Assembly (NCBI GenBank): GCA_900545785.1
Contig: URAA01000003.1
Span: forward strand, 1 to 34,777
Direction of reading: 5' to 3'
Length of the DNA stretch: 34,777 nucleotides
DNA from: an uncultured Dialister sp.
GTDB lineage: Bacteria; Bacillota; Negativicutes; Veillonellales; Dialisteraceae
Part shown: in pieces, positions 7,880-14,967 of the stretch
How the letters are laid out: each line of letters starts with the position of its first letter
How positions within the stretch are numbered: position 1 is the stretch's first letter
Notes under the pieces: model-generated
What the model was told of the DNA's origin: nothing
Seen by the model: the letters and a program-made list of their open reading frames with translations, nothing else
Databases searched by the model: none
Position numbers and translations under genes: made by a program

Positions 7880-9048
7880 AACTGGCATTTCTCTCCCTCT
7901 TCCGCAGGCCTCTCCGGCAGGGACTCCTCTTCCTCATCATCGCTCTTTCCTGTGCTCTTCCCGTTTTCCTTCTCCAGATGACGGGGGGACTTTACAGAGG
8001 CATCAACCGCGCGGTCGAACCTTTTCCCATACTGGCAGGAGTCAAAGGATCGGCGTACCAGCTCATATTGAATACGATTTTTTTCAGAGACCGTCCTGTT
8101 GGAAATATTTCCTATGAAACGGTGGAAACACTGCGGAAGGGCGGAAAAACGAGCGCCGTCTACCCCCTTGCTTTCGGCGACAATTATCGGGGATTTCCCG
8201 TGATCGGCACGGAGAAAGAAATATTTTCCTATCAGCCGAAGAAAAACGCTCCCCCGTGGCTGCGGCTTTCCGAAGGAACAATTTTTGAAAAAGAAGGAGA
8301 CGCCGTCATCGGAAGTGAAACCGCCCGCCTCTCGGGACTTTCCGTAGGAGACACTTTCCGATCCATTCACGGCGCGGCGGCGCAGGGCCGATCCCATGAC
8401 CATGTAAGCAAAGTGACGGGCATTCTTGCCCCTGCAGGCGGCCCTTACGACAGAGCGATCTTCGTCTCCCTCGAAGATGTCTGGGAAAGCCATCATGCGG
8501 AACTTACGGACGGAAAAGGAGAAGTCACCGCCCTTATCGTCAGCCCGAAAGGGTACAAGGAAAGCATGCAGCTTCTTTCGGAATACCAAAGAAATAAAGA
8601 TGTGCAGATGATATTTCCCTCCCAGTCGGTGATTTCCCTCTACCATGCGGCAGGACAGAGCAAAGAATTCTGGCAGATCTTGGTGATTTCCATTCTTGCC
8701 CTCTCCCTTGTGATCACCCTTCTCGTCCTTTACTGGAGCAATGCGGGACGGCTTTCCGAATTTGCCCTCCTCAAAGCACTGGGAGCAGGAAATAAAGATA
8801 TCACCGTCATGATTTTGGGAGAAGAAGCGCTCCTCCTTTTCACGGGATCACTGGCAGGCTGGCTCTCCGCTTACGGTGCAAGCGTCATGGCGGCAAACAT
8901 GATCTCCCGCCACGCGGCGATCGTCATGGACACCGCCCCCGTTCCCGAAGGACTTCTCATCATCCCCGTCATGACCATAGCAGGCACTCTCGCAGGCCTC
9001 ATTCCTGCCCGTATGATAAGAAATAAAGATATCTCCGGACATTTGTAA
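7870..9048 (+). CDS. FtsX-like ABC permease, LolE/MacB type
   Basis: 392 aa with a GTG start preceded by AAGGAGG (7858-7864). Topology is the MacB/FtsX one: an N-terminal membrane segment (residues ~15-35, LRQGLLFLIIALSCALPVF), a large extracytoplasmic domain (~36-265), and three C-terminal segments (~268-290, ~315-340, ~355-378). GAGNKDITVMILGEEALLL matches the conserved GASxxxI…E stretch of the family. Partner of the preceding ATPase. Members of this group move lipoproteins, act in efflux, or serve zinc-linked systems. The neighbourhood (Zn-type phosphatase, CPFC protein) makes the last plausible but unproven. Confidence 0.85.
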   Translation: MYLKLAFLSLFRRPLRQGLLFLIIALSCALPVFLLQMTGGLYRGINRAVEPFPILAGVKGSAYQLILNTIFFRDRPVGNISYETVETLRKGGKTSAVYPLAFGDNYRGFPVIGTEKEIFSYQPKKNAPPWLRLSEGTIFEKEGDAVIGSETARLSGLSVGDTFRSIHGAAAQGRSHDHVSKVTGILAPAGGPYDRAIFVSLEDVWESHHAELTDGKGEVTALIVSPKGYKESMQLLSEYQRNKDVQMIFPSQSVISLYHAAGQSKEFWQILVISILALSLVITLLVLYWSNAGRLSEFALLKALGAGNKDITVMILGEEALLLFTGSLAGWLSAYGASVMAANMISRHAAIVMDTAPVPEGLLIIPVMTIAGTLAGLIPARMIRNKDISGHL

Positions 9049-9110
9049 TACATTTCTCAGCCGAGAAATTGATAAACGAGTGCCATAAAAAAACATAAAA
9101 AGCAATAAAA

Positions 9111-9156
9111 AACCGCCCCGAAGTCAGACCGGCTTCACAAGGGCGGTTCATTTTTT
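9111..9156. terminator. Bidirectional terminator between convergent genes
   Basis: AACCGCCC (9111-9118) pairs with GGGCGGTT (9141-9148), with an inner GAAG/CTTC stem. T-tracts follow on both strands (CATTTTTTG on plus, TTTTTTATTG on minus), so it can serve the permease gene and the minus-strand lipoprotein gene. Confidence 0.8.
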
Positions 9157-9174
9157 GTATGCGATTGTTATTGA

Positions 9175-9741
9175 TTAATTCTTTTTCATCTCCAAAAGAT
9201 TTCCTTTGGCATCGAAGAAGCCCGTATATTTTTCTCTTGCCCCTTCGATATTGATCACCGCTTTATAGCTCCGATCATCGATATAGTAAATATAATTCAG
9301 CATTTTATCTACTTTGCCGTTTTCGATGGATTTTGCTTTTTCTTCCGCTGCTTTATAAATATCGGGGATTTTGCCGTAGTCAATGCTGTCTATGGGCATC
9401 ACATTGTCATCCATGTCTCCGTCGCCCGTAATTTGTACAGGGGCAGGGGCGCTCCATTTTCCGTTCTGGTAGGTATAATGATTGACTTGGTCCTTTGAGC
9501 CGGGAACCAGTATATCAATATCTATCTTATTTCCTACGCCTTGTAAATCAGTGATCAGTACATTTTGAAAAACTTTGACTTCTTTTCCTTTTAAATCCGG
9601 TGTTTCTTTCAGTTCTGAAATAGCTTTGGCAGCAAGGCCGGGTTCGGTAAATATACTTTTGCTTGAATTCCCCGAGCCGCCGCAGCCGGGGAGGACGACC
9701 AATGCGAAGAGCATAAAGAACAGACCGATTAATTTTTTCAT
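9175..9741 (-). CDS. Lipoprotein of unknown function
   Basis: 188 aa with a lipobox (VVLPGCGGSG, Cys20). The mature part is soluble and charged, with a segment TDLQGVGNKIDIDILVPGS and a C-terminal half containing YIYYIDDRSYKAVINIEG and FFDAKGNLL, a beta-strand pattern reminiscent of PepSY/BLIP-like folds but without a signature I can name. It is monocistronic, read toward the terminator at 9111-9156. The 587 bp upstream (9742-10328) contain no gene I can support, only an AT-rich block with the palindrome CGATATATCG (9876-9885) and a purine-rich stretch. Confidence 0.75.
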   Translation of the reverse strand: MKKLIGLFFMLFALVVLPGCGGSGNSSKSIFTEPGLAAKAISELKETPDLKGKEVKVFQNVLITDLQGVGNKIDIDILVPGSKDQVNHYTYQNGKWSAPAPVQITGDGDMDDNVMPIDSIDYGKIPDIYKAAEEKAKSIENGKVDKMLNYIYYIDDRSYKAVINIEGAREKYTGFFDAKGNLLEMKKN

Positions 9742-10398
9742 CCTGCACCTCTCAAATTTTAAATAAAATAAAAAAATATTATATTTTCATATTATCTTAT
9801 TCATAAGGAATATACAAGAGATAATCGGAGAAAATCAAAAAAAAAGAGTAAAATTTTGCATATTAACATATACTCCGATATATCGTCATATATCATGAAT
9901 TACTTCTATATATCGGGAAATACAATATCTGTCCCATAGCGGAGAGGAGAAGGATTGATATAGGGAAATTCTGATGAGAGGGAAATAATTTCAAATCACG
10001 GAGAAAGAAAAATGCATCCCTCAGTTTGATTTTTTTACAACCGGCAGATGTAAAAAAAGACAAATCGGAGAAGGTTTTGGAAAAGACAGAAGGGATCGGA
10101 AATTTGACAAAGAACGGAAGATTTCAGGAAGGAAGGGAGAAAATCAAAAAAGAGGACAGGAATAAGATTTCTTAATCGGGAAAAATAAAAAAACTCCCGA
10201 CAGGGGAGAAATTTCATAAATAGGGTGAAGCGGAACATCGAAGAAGATGGTAACGGGAAAAAGGGAAGCCGTTTTCTCAAACCTTAAACGGCAATTTATG
10301 ATAATGACAGCAAAGGGAATGTTATAAAAACAATAAAAAACCGATCTCCAAAAGCGGGTTTCACGGCTTTCGGTGTCGGTTCTTTTATCGCTTATTTC

Positions 10399-10500
10399 TC
10401 AGTTATCTTTTGCAAGGCACCGGACTTCCAAAAATGCCCGGCTCGGTTCCGCTTTGATGTTGCTTTGCGGTTATTCTTTTTCTAACCGCTCCAAAAGTGG
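10399..10500 (-). pseudogene. Decayed partial copy of the 38-codon gene
   Basis: Its C-terminal reading IKAEPSRAFLEVRCLAKDN-stop aligns with IKAELSWAFLELQCLAKDN of the intact gene at 10570-10686. Further upstream the frame meets a stop (LEKE-stop where the intact copy has EIEKE), and there is no start codon before the second repeat unit begins. Confidence 0.7.
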
Positions 10501-10503
10501 ACA

Positions 10504-10553
10504 ATAAAAAACCGATCTCCAAAAGCGGGTTTCACGGCTTCCGGTGTCGGTTC
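10504..10553 (-). terminator. Terminator of the 38-codon gene
   Basis: On the minus strand AACCGA pairs with TCGGTT and, inside, CCGGAAGC pairs with GCTTTTGG (with G:U pairs); TTTTTTATTG follows. The equivalent hairpin in the other unit lies at 10333-10382. Confidence 0.75.
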
Positions 10554-10569
10554 TTCTATCGCTTATTTC

Positions 10570-10686
10570 TCAGTTATCTTTTGCAAGGCACTGTAATTCC
10601 AAAAATGCCCAGCTCAGTTCTGCTTTGATTTCTTTTTCGATTTCTTCTGTTTCCAAATTTTCCAAAACTTCTACTTCGGAATTCAT
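10570..10686 (-). CDS. Small acidic protein, 38 aa, unknown function
   Basis: The product begins MNSEVEVLENLETEEIEKEI and ends AELSWAFLELQCLAKDN. It is acidic and probably helical, with no signal peptide or membrane segment. A consensus AAAGGAG (10694-10700) lies 7 bases before the ATG. A candidate promoter (10735-10764) precedes it and a hairpin terminator follows, so it has every element of an independent gene despite its size. A degenerate copy lies directly downstream. I do not recognise the family. Persistence of a frame with all signals, alongside a copy with a stop codon, supports it being real. Confidence 0.6.
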   Translation of the reverse strand: MNSEVEVLENLETEEIEKEIKAELSWAFLELQCLAKDN

Positions 10687-10734
10687 CGGGCTTCTCCTTT
10701 TTTTAACAGAAACGTATTATTATTCTTATGTACC

Positions 10735-10764
10735 ACTATATGCCCTTTGTTTGGGGCGATCCAA
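10735..10764 (-). promoter_or_regulatory. Candidate promoter of the 38-codon gene
   Basis: On the minus strand TTGGAT (10764-10759), an 18-bp spacer, then TATAGT (10740-10735), about 50 bases before the start codon. Confidence 0.45.
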
Positions 10765-10939
10765 TACTTTTTTGCATCGACTGCGGCGGATACAGGCAAA
10801 ATTTATCATAGATGAGGAGATCCATGTGTAAATACCAATCGATTGCGGATGTATAGACAGAATGGGGAATTTTAAAGGATACATAGATTACTATGCATAT
10901 TTTATTTATTAAATTTAAGTTAAAAACCAAAAGAAAGGG

Positions 10940-10968
10940 TTGCCGAAAAAATAAATTCATAATATAAT
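10940..10968 (+). promoter_or_regulatory. Promoter of the glycine riboswitch/symporter unit
   Basis: TTGCCG (10940-10945), 17-bp spacer, TATAAT (10963-10968). Transcription would start near 10975, just before the first aptamer. Confidence 0.75.
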
Positions 10969-10982
10969 CAAAGGCACAAATT

Positions 10983-11163
10983 CATATCGGTGGATGATGC
11001 ATATAGGAGAAAGCGCGAGCTTACCGTAGGAGTGAAACTCTCAGGTGCCCTTCGGGGCGGTACCATATGCGGACACACTCTGGAGAGTCTCTAGGATATT
11101 TCTAAGGGCGCCGAAGGTGTAAGGACATGAGTCCCAATCTCTCAGGCAAAAGGACAGAGCATA
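10983..11163 (+). ncRNA. Tandem glycine riboswitch (gcvT element)
   Basis: Two aptamers in series. The first (10983-11073) has the GCATAT/ATATGC stem, ACCGTAGGAGTGAAACTCTC and CAGGTGCCC…GGGGCGGTACC. The second (11075-11163) has GGAGAGTCTC, GCGCCGAAGGTGTAAGG and the signature CTCTCAGGCAAAAGGACAGA. These are the conserved blocks of the glycine-binding gcvT motif, which binds glycine in two cooperating domains. It controls the symporter gene through the terminator at 11210-11249. In well-studied cases glycine switches the downstream gene on. Confidence 0.95.
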
Positions 11164-11209
11164 ATCATGATTTTTCATGATCCTTTATTTATGATCCCTT
11201 GGCGTATTT

Positions 11210-11249
11210 CCGGCTTTCAGAGTTCTGACTTTGGAAGCCGGTTTTTTTA
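11210..11249 (+). terminator. Expression-platform terminator of the glycine riboswitch
   Basis: CCGGCTTTC (11210-11218) pairs with GGAAGCCGG (one G:U) around an AGAGTTCTGACTTT loop, followed by TTTTTTTATT. It lies between the aptamers and the symporter's AGGGAGG site. Confidence 0.85.
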
Positions 11250-11273
11250 TTCTCATTAAGGGAGGCATTTTTT

Positions 11274-12641
11274 ATGGATTATCTTGCGATTTTAAATGAA
11301 ATTGACAGTTTCATCTGGGGGCCGCCGCTGCTGGTGCTGCTTGTGGGGACGGGCATTCTCCTCACTGTCCGACTGAACCTGCTTCAGGTTTTCAAGTTGC
11401 CCAAAGCTTTAAACCTTATTTTCAGGGCACAAAATGCGGGTAGCGGAGATATCGACAGTTTCAAAGCTCTTTGCACCGCTCTTTCGGCAACGGTGGGAAC
11501 GGGAAATATCGTCGGCGTTGCCACGGCGATTCATGCAGGCGGCCCGGGCGCTCTTTTCTGGATGTGGATGGCAGCCTTTTTCGGAATGGCGACGAAGTAT
11601 GCCGAAGGGCTTCTGGCGGTCAAGTATCGTGAGACCGATGAAAAGGGAGAAATCGCAGGGGGGCCCATGTACTATATCAAAAACGGCATGGGAGAAAAAT
11701 ATAAATGGCTCGGCACTCTCTTTGCTGTTTTCGGCGTCGGCGTCGCTTATTTCGGTATCGGTACTTTCGCACAGGTGAACGCTATCGTAGATATCACAAA
11801 AATGACCCTCGGCGTCGATCCCGTCTGGACGGCGGTGATTCTTACCATTCTTGTAGCGGCGATCACCATCGGGGGTCTTCAGTCCATCGCATCGGCAGCA
11901 AGCAAAATCGTTCCTGCCATGGCAGTGATTTATCTTATCTGCACCACGGGAGTGCTTATCGTATTTGCCGAAGAAGTTCCCGCCGCGGTGGCACTGATTT
12001 TGGAAGCTGCATTCACACCGACTGCGGCGGCAGGGGGATTCCTCGGCGCCACCGTCATGATGGCTGTCAGAAACGGCGTGGCAAGAGGGGTATTTTCCAA
12101 TGAATCGGGCCTCGGCTCCGCACCGATCGTAGCGGCGGCGGCAAAAACAAAATGGCCTGCCGAACAGGGGCTGATTTCCATGACGGGCACTTTCATCGAC
12201 ACCATCATCATTTGTACCTTGACGGGTCTTACCCTCGTGGTCACCGGTGCATGGAACGGCCCTGAAAACGGGGCGGCTCTCACCAATGCGGCCTTCACCG
12301 CCGCTTTCCCCGCTTTCGGCGGATATATGCTCATGGTGGGTCTCGTCCTCTTTGCATTCACCACCATTCTCGGCTGGAATTATTACGGTGAAAGATGCAT
12401 GATTTACCTCGTCGGTGTCAAAGGCGTTCTTCCCTACCGCCTCATTTTCATTCTTCTCGTGGCAAGCGGCGCGTTCCTGAAATTGGAAGCCATCTGGGTT
12501 TTGGCGGATATCGTCAACGGCCTCATGGCGATACCGAACCTGATCGCCCTCATTTTCCTCTCCGGCATCTGCGTGAAGGAAACAAAGAAATATATGGATC
12601 ATTTGAAAACGGGAAAAGATTACGAAGAATACGAAGACTGA
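11274..12641 (+). CDS. agcS: Sodium:alanine/glycine symporter, AGCS family
   Basis: 455 aa, the usual length of AgcS/AlsT. It is highly hydrophobic with about ten to eleven membrane segments. Family motifs are ALSATVGTGNIVGVATAI near residue 70, GGPMYYIKNGMG near 130, FSNESGLGSAPIVAAAA near 280, and GWNYYGERC near 365. It imports alanine or glycine with sodium across the cytoplasmic membrane. The tandem glycine riboswitch upstream points to glycine as signal and probable substrate. AAGGGAGG precedes the ATG. A terminator follows, so it is monocistronic. Confidence 0.95.
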   Translation: MDYLAILNEIDSFIWGPPLLVLLVGTGILLTVRLNLLQVFKLPKALNLIFRAQNAGSGDIDSFKALCTALSATVGTGNIVGVATAIHAGGPGALFWMWMAAFFGMATKYAEGLLAVKYRETDEKGEIAGGPMYYIKNGMGEKYKWLGTLFAVFGVGVAYFGIGTFAQVNAIVDITKMTLGVDPVWTAVILTILVAAITIGGLQSIASAASKIVPAMAVIYLICTTGVLIVFAEEVPAAVALILEAAFTPTAAAGGFLGATVMMAVRNGVARGVFSNESGLGSAPIVAAAAKTKWPAEQGLISMTGTFIDTIIICTLTGLTLVVTGAWNGPENGAALTNAAFTAAFPAFGGYMLMVGLVLFAFTTILGWNYYGERCMIYLVGVKGVLPYRLIFILLVASGAFLKLEAIWVLADIVNGLMAIPNLIALIFLSGICVKETKKYMDHLKTGKDYEEYED

Positions 12642-12656
12642 TTGATTTCAAGAAAT

Positions 12657-12685
12657 GCTGCTCCGAAAGGGGCGGCGTTTTTTTT
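12657..12685 (+). terminator. Terminator after the symporter gene
   Basis: GCTGCTCC-GAAA-GGGGCGGC (8-bp stem with G:U pairs) followed by GTTTTTTTT. Confidence 0.85.
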
Positions 12686-12716
12686 ACGGTATTTTCAAAA
12701 AAAGAAAATTTTCACG

Positions 12717-12746
12717 GTGACATTCTTTTCTTTTCCGTGGTATAAT
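12717..12746 (+). promoter_or_regulatory. Candidate promoter of the DUF1934-argS-pyrG operon
   Basis: GTGACA (12717-12722), an 18-bp spacer, then TATAAT (12741-12746). A second TATAAT at 12783-12788 has no good -35. Confidence 0.6.
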
Positions 12747-12860
12747 GACTGAATTGTACAGAGAAAAAACTTCTGCCTGTGATATAATTAAGTATATGTT
12801 TTTATAGCGGATGTCAGTTGAAAAAGGGGACATCCCTTATTTTTGAGAAAGAGGAGTCTT

Positions 12861-13304
12861 TTGGAGAAGAAGGTAGTGATCCGCTGTACGTCTTCCCAGC
12901 GGGACGAAACGGGACAGTCGGAAGATGTGACTTTGGATACGCTCGGTGTCTACGGCGAAAAAGAAGGCTGCCGCTATATCACCTACGACGAAACGTCCCT
13001 TTCCGGCATGGAAGGAACGACGACGACGATCCGCCTTTATGACGGCAGGGTGACTCTTTCCCGAAGAGGCAGTTTCGTTCAGGAAACGGAGTATATCCCG
13101 GGAGAAGTATCCCGTTCCGAATTTATGACGCCTGCAGGGCCGATGGAACTCATCACGACCTCAAGAGACATCATCGATACGGTGAAGGACGGAAAAGGAC
13201 AGCTCCGCCTTGTTTATGATATCGAGATAAAAGGACTTTTTAAACATTTGAATGAAATTGTTATTGATATAGGGGAGGCGCACGAATCGTCATGGAAGTC
13301 ATAG
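12861..13304 (+). CDS. DUF1934 (YwiB-like) beta-barrel protein
   Basis: 147 aa. The pattern KKVVIRCTSSQ, YITYDETSLSGMEGTTTTIRL and FMTPAGPMELITTSRDI matches DUF1934 proteins such as Bacillus YwiB, a calycin-like barrel of unknown function. As in Bacillus, it sits directly before argS; here the two overlap by 13 bases. The start is uncertain: a TTG at 12861 with GAGGAG 4 bases before it is preferred, while a TTG at 12843 and a GTG at 12876 are alternatives. No catalytic residues are known for the family. Confidence 0.8.
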   Translation: MEKKVVIRCTSSQRDETGQSEDVTLDTLGVYGEKEGCRYITYDETSLSGMEGTTTTIRLYDGRVTLSRRGSFVQETEYIPGEVSRSEFMTPAGPMELITTSRDIIDTVKDGKGQLRLVYDIEIKGLFKHLNEIVIDIGEAHESSWKS

Positions 13305-14956
13305 AAGAATTGAAGACGATGATTGAAGAAGCAAGAAATAAAGCGGTGGAAGCGGGAGAACTTCCCGACGGTGAATACGGGCCCGTTCAGCGGCCGGAAA
13401 TTCCGAAATCAAAACAATTCGGCGACTATTCTTCCAATGCGGCGATGCAGTGGGCAAAAACGGCACATATGCCGCCTCGGGCGATAGCGGAAATTCTTGT
13501 GAAATATATGAAATCCCCCCTTCTTTCCAAATGTGAAATAGCCGGCGCAGGATTTATCAATTTCTTCCTCACTGCCTACACGGTGTACGGAGAACTGAGA
13601 AATATCCTTGCTGCAGGGCCGTCTTACGGCGATCTGCCGAAGGATAAGAAAGATAAAATCCTTGTGGAATATGTTTCCGCCAATCCGACGGGGCCGCTCC
13701 ATATCGGCCATGCAAGGGGTGCCGCTTACGGTTCCGCACTGGTGAACCTTCTCCGCGCCGCAGGCTATGAAACGGCATCGGAATATTATGTGAATGATGC
13801 GGGCAACCAGATGGAAAATCTCGCCAAGTCCGTGGATGCAAGATATCTTCAGCTCCTCGGAAAGGATGTCGATTTCCCCGAAGACGGCTACCACGGCTAC
13901 GATATCGTGGAGACGGCGCAGTCGATCATCGACAGGGACGGCGACAAATATCTTTCCCTGAGTGAAGAGGAAAGAAGACATATTTTCAAAGAACTTGCTC
14001 TGAAAGAAAAGCTGTCCATTTTGAAAAAAGATTTGGAAAATTTCAATGTTACTTTCGATCATTGGTTTTCCGAAAAATCCCTCTATCCGAAACAAGCGGA
14101 GGAGGCGGTGGAGCAATTGAAAAAAGAAGGCCTCCTCTATGAAAAAGAAGGGGCTTGGTGGCTTGCGACGACGAAAAACGGAGATGACAAGGACAGGGTC
14201 GTCATCCGTGCCAACGGCGTGCCCACCTATTTCTGTTCCGATATTGCTTATCTTCCGAATAAAATCAAGAGGGGCTACAACAAACTCATCGATATCTGGG
14301 GGGCGGATCATCACGGCTACATCATCCGGATCCATTCGGCAATGAAATTTCTCGGCTACAATCCCGATGATTTTGAAATTCTCCTTCTCCAGATGGTGAC
14401 TCTCCTTCGGGACGGAAAGCCCGTGAAAATGTCGAAACGGACGGGAGAATCCGTCACATTAAGGGAACTCATGGAAGAAGTGGGAAGCGATGCGGCACGG
14501 TATTTCTTCTGCAGCCGCACCTTGGACAGCCAGATGGATTTTGATATCGATTTGGCGAAAAAAAGATCCTCCGACAATCCCGTTTACTATATCCAGTATG
14601 CCAATGCCCGTATCCACAGCCTTTACAGGCAGGCGGCGGAAGCGGGTATTTCCGAAAAACCTTGGGATGCGGTGGATTTTACCGTACTTACCGAAGAATG
14701 TGAACTTGATTTGGTCAAAAAGATGGAAAATTACCATATGCTCATAGAGGGGGCGGCTTTGGAAAGAGCGCCTCAGCGGATCGCCAAATACGCCTATGAA
14801 CTGGCAGGGCTCTTCCATCGTTTCTATAGAGAATGCAGAATCATCGGAGTGGACGAAGAAATCACTCATGCCCGGCTGGGTCTTGTCACCGCCGTACAGT
14901 ATGTACTCGCCCACGCATTGGCTATCCTCGGAGTTTCCGCTCCGGAGCGTATGTAA
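13292..14956 (+). CDS. argS: Arginyl-tRNA synthetase
   Basis: 554 aa, within the usual 550-600. A class I synthetase charging tRNA-Arg in the cytoplasm. Visible are the N-terminal additional domain (FGDYSSNAAMQWAK), the HIGH motif at 137-140 in ANPTGPLHIGHARGAAYGSA, WGADHHGYIIRIHSAMKFLG, a KMSKS variant KMSKRTGESVTLREL, and the DALR anticodon-binding region (ALERAPQRIAKYAYELAGLF, ending GVSAPERM). GGGGAGG at 13272-13278 is 13 bases before the ATG, a long gap; no better in-frame start is visible. pyrG follows after 11 bases. Confidence 0.97.
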   Translation: MEVIEELKTMIEEARNKAVEAGELPDGEYGPVQRPEIPKSKQFGDYSSNAAMQWAKTAHMPPRAIAEILVKYMKSPLLSKCEIAGAGFINFFLTAYTVYGELRNILAAGPSYGDLPKDKKDKILVEYVSANPTGPLHIGHARGAAYGSALVNLLRAAGYETASEYYVNDAGNQMENLAKSVDARYLQLLGKDVDFPEDGYHGYDIVETAQSIIDRDGDKYLSLSEEERRHIFKELALKEKLSILKKDLENFNVTFDHWFSEKSLYPKQAEEAVEQLKKEGLLYEKEGAWWLATTKNGDDKDRVVIRANGVPTYFCSDIAYLPNKIKRGYNKLIDIWGADHHGYIIRIHSAMKFLGYNPDDFEILLLQMVTLLRDGKPVKMSKRTGESVTLRELMEEVGSDAARYFFCSRTLDSQMDFDIDLAKKRSSDNPVYYIQYANARIHSLYRQAAEAGISEKPWDAVDFTVLTEECELDLVKKMENYHMLIEGAALERAPQRIAKYAYELAGLFHRFYRECRIIGVDEEITHARLGLVTAVQYVLAHALAILGVSAPERM

Positions 14957-14967
14957 AAGGAGGACAA

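Larger units (their letters stand above)
10330..10628. repeat. Tandem 171-bp duplication (first unit from 10330, second from 10501)
   Basis: The sequence starting ACAATAAAAAACCGATCTCC recurs 171 bp later; about 128 bp of each unit match with roughly ten differences, after which similarity falls. Read on the minus strand, each unit is the 3' end of a small ORF plus its terminator (AACCGA…TCGGTTTTTTATT). The inner terminator stem is CCGGAAGC/GCTTTTGG in one unit and CCGAAAGC/GCTTTTGG in the other, so the one change in it keeps the pairing. Confidence 0.85.

Noticed and set aside
9876..9916. CGATATATCG palindrome and repeated ATATATCG words
   Set aside because: Short and AT-rich, with no nearby start or promoter that would make them operators; recorded only as intergenic content.
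10035..10280. Minus-strand 81-codon Phe/Leu-rich ORF
   Set aside because: Antisense of a purine-rich stretch, no ribosome site, no predicted fold; composition explains the open frame.
10544..10831. Plus-strand 95-codon ORF over the duplicated small-gene region
   Set aside because: It reads antisense through the terminator and the 38-codon gene, lacks a ribosome site, and matches nothing recognisable.
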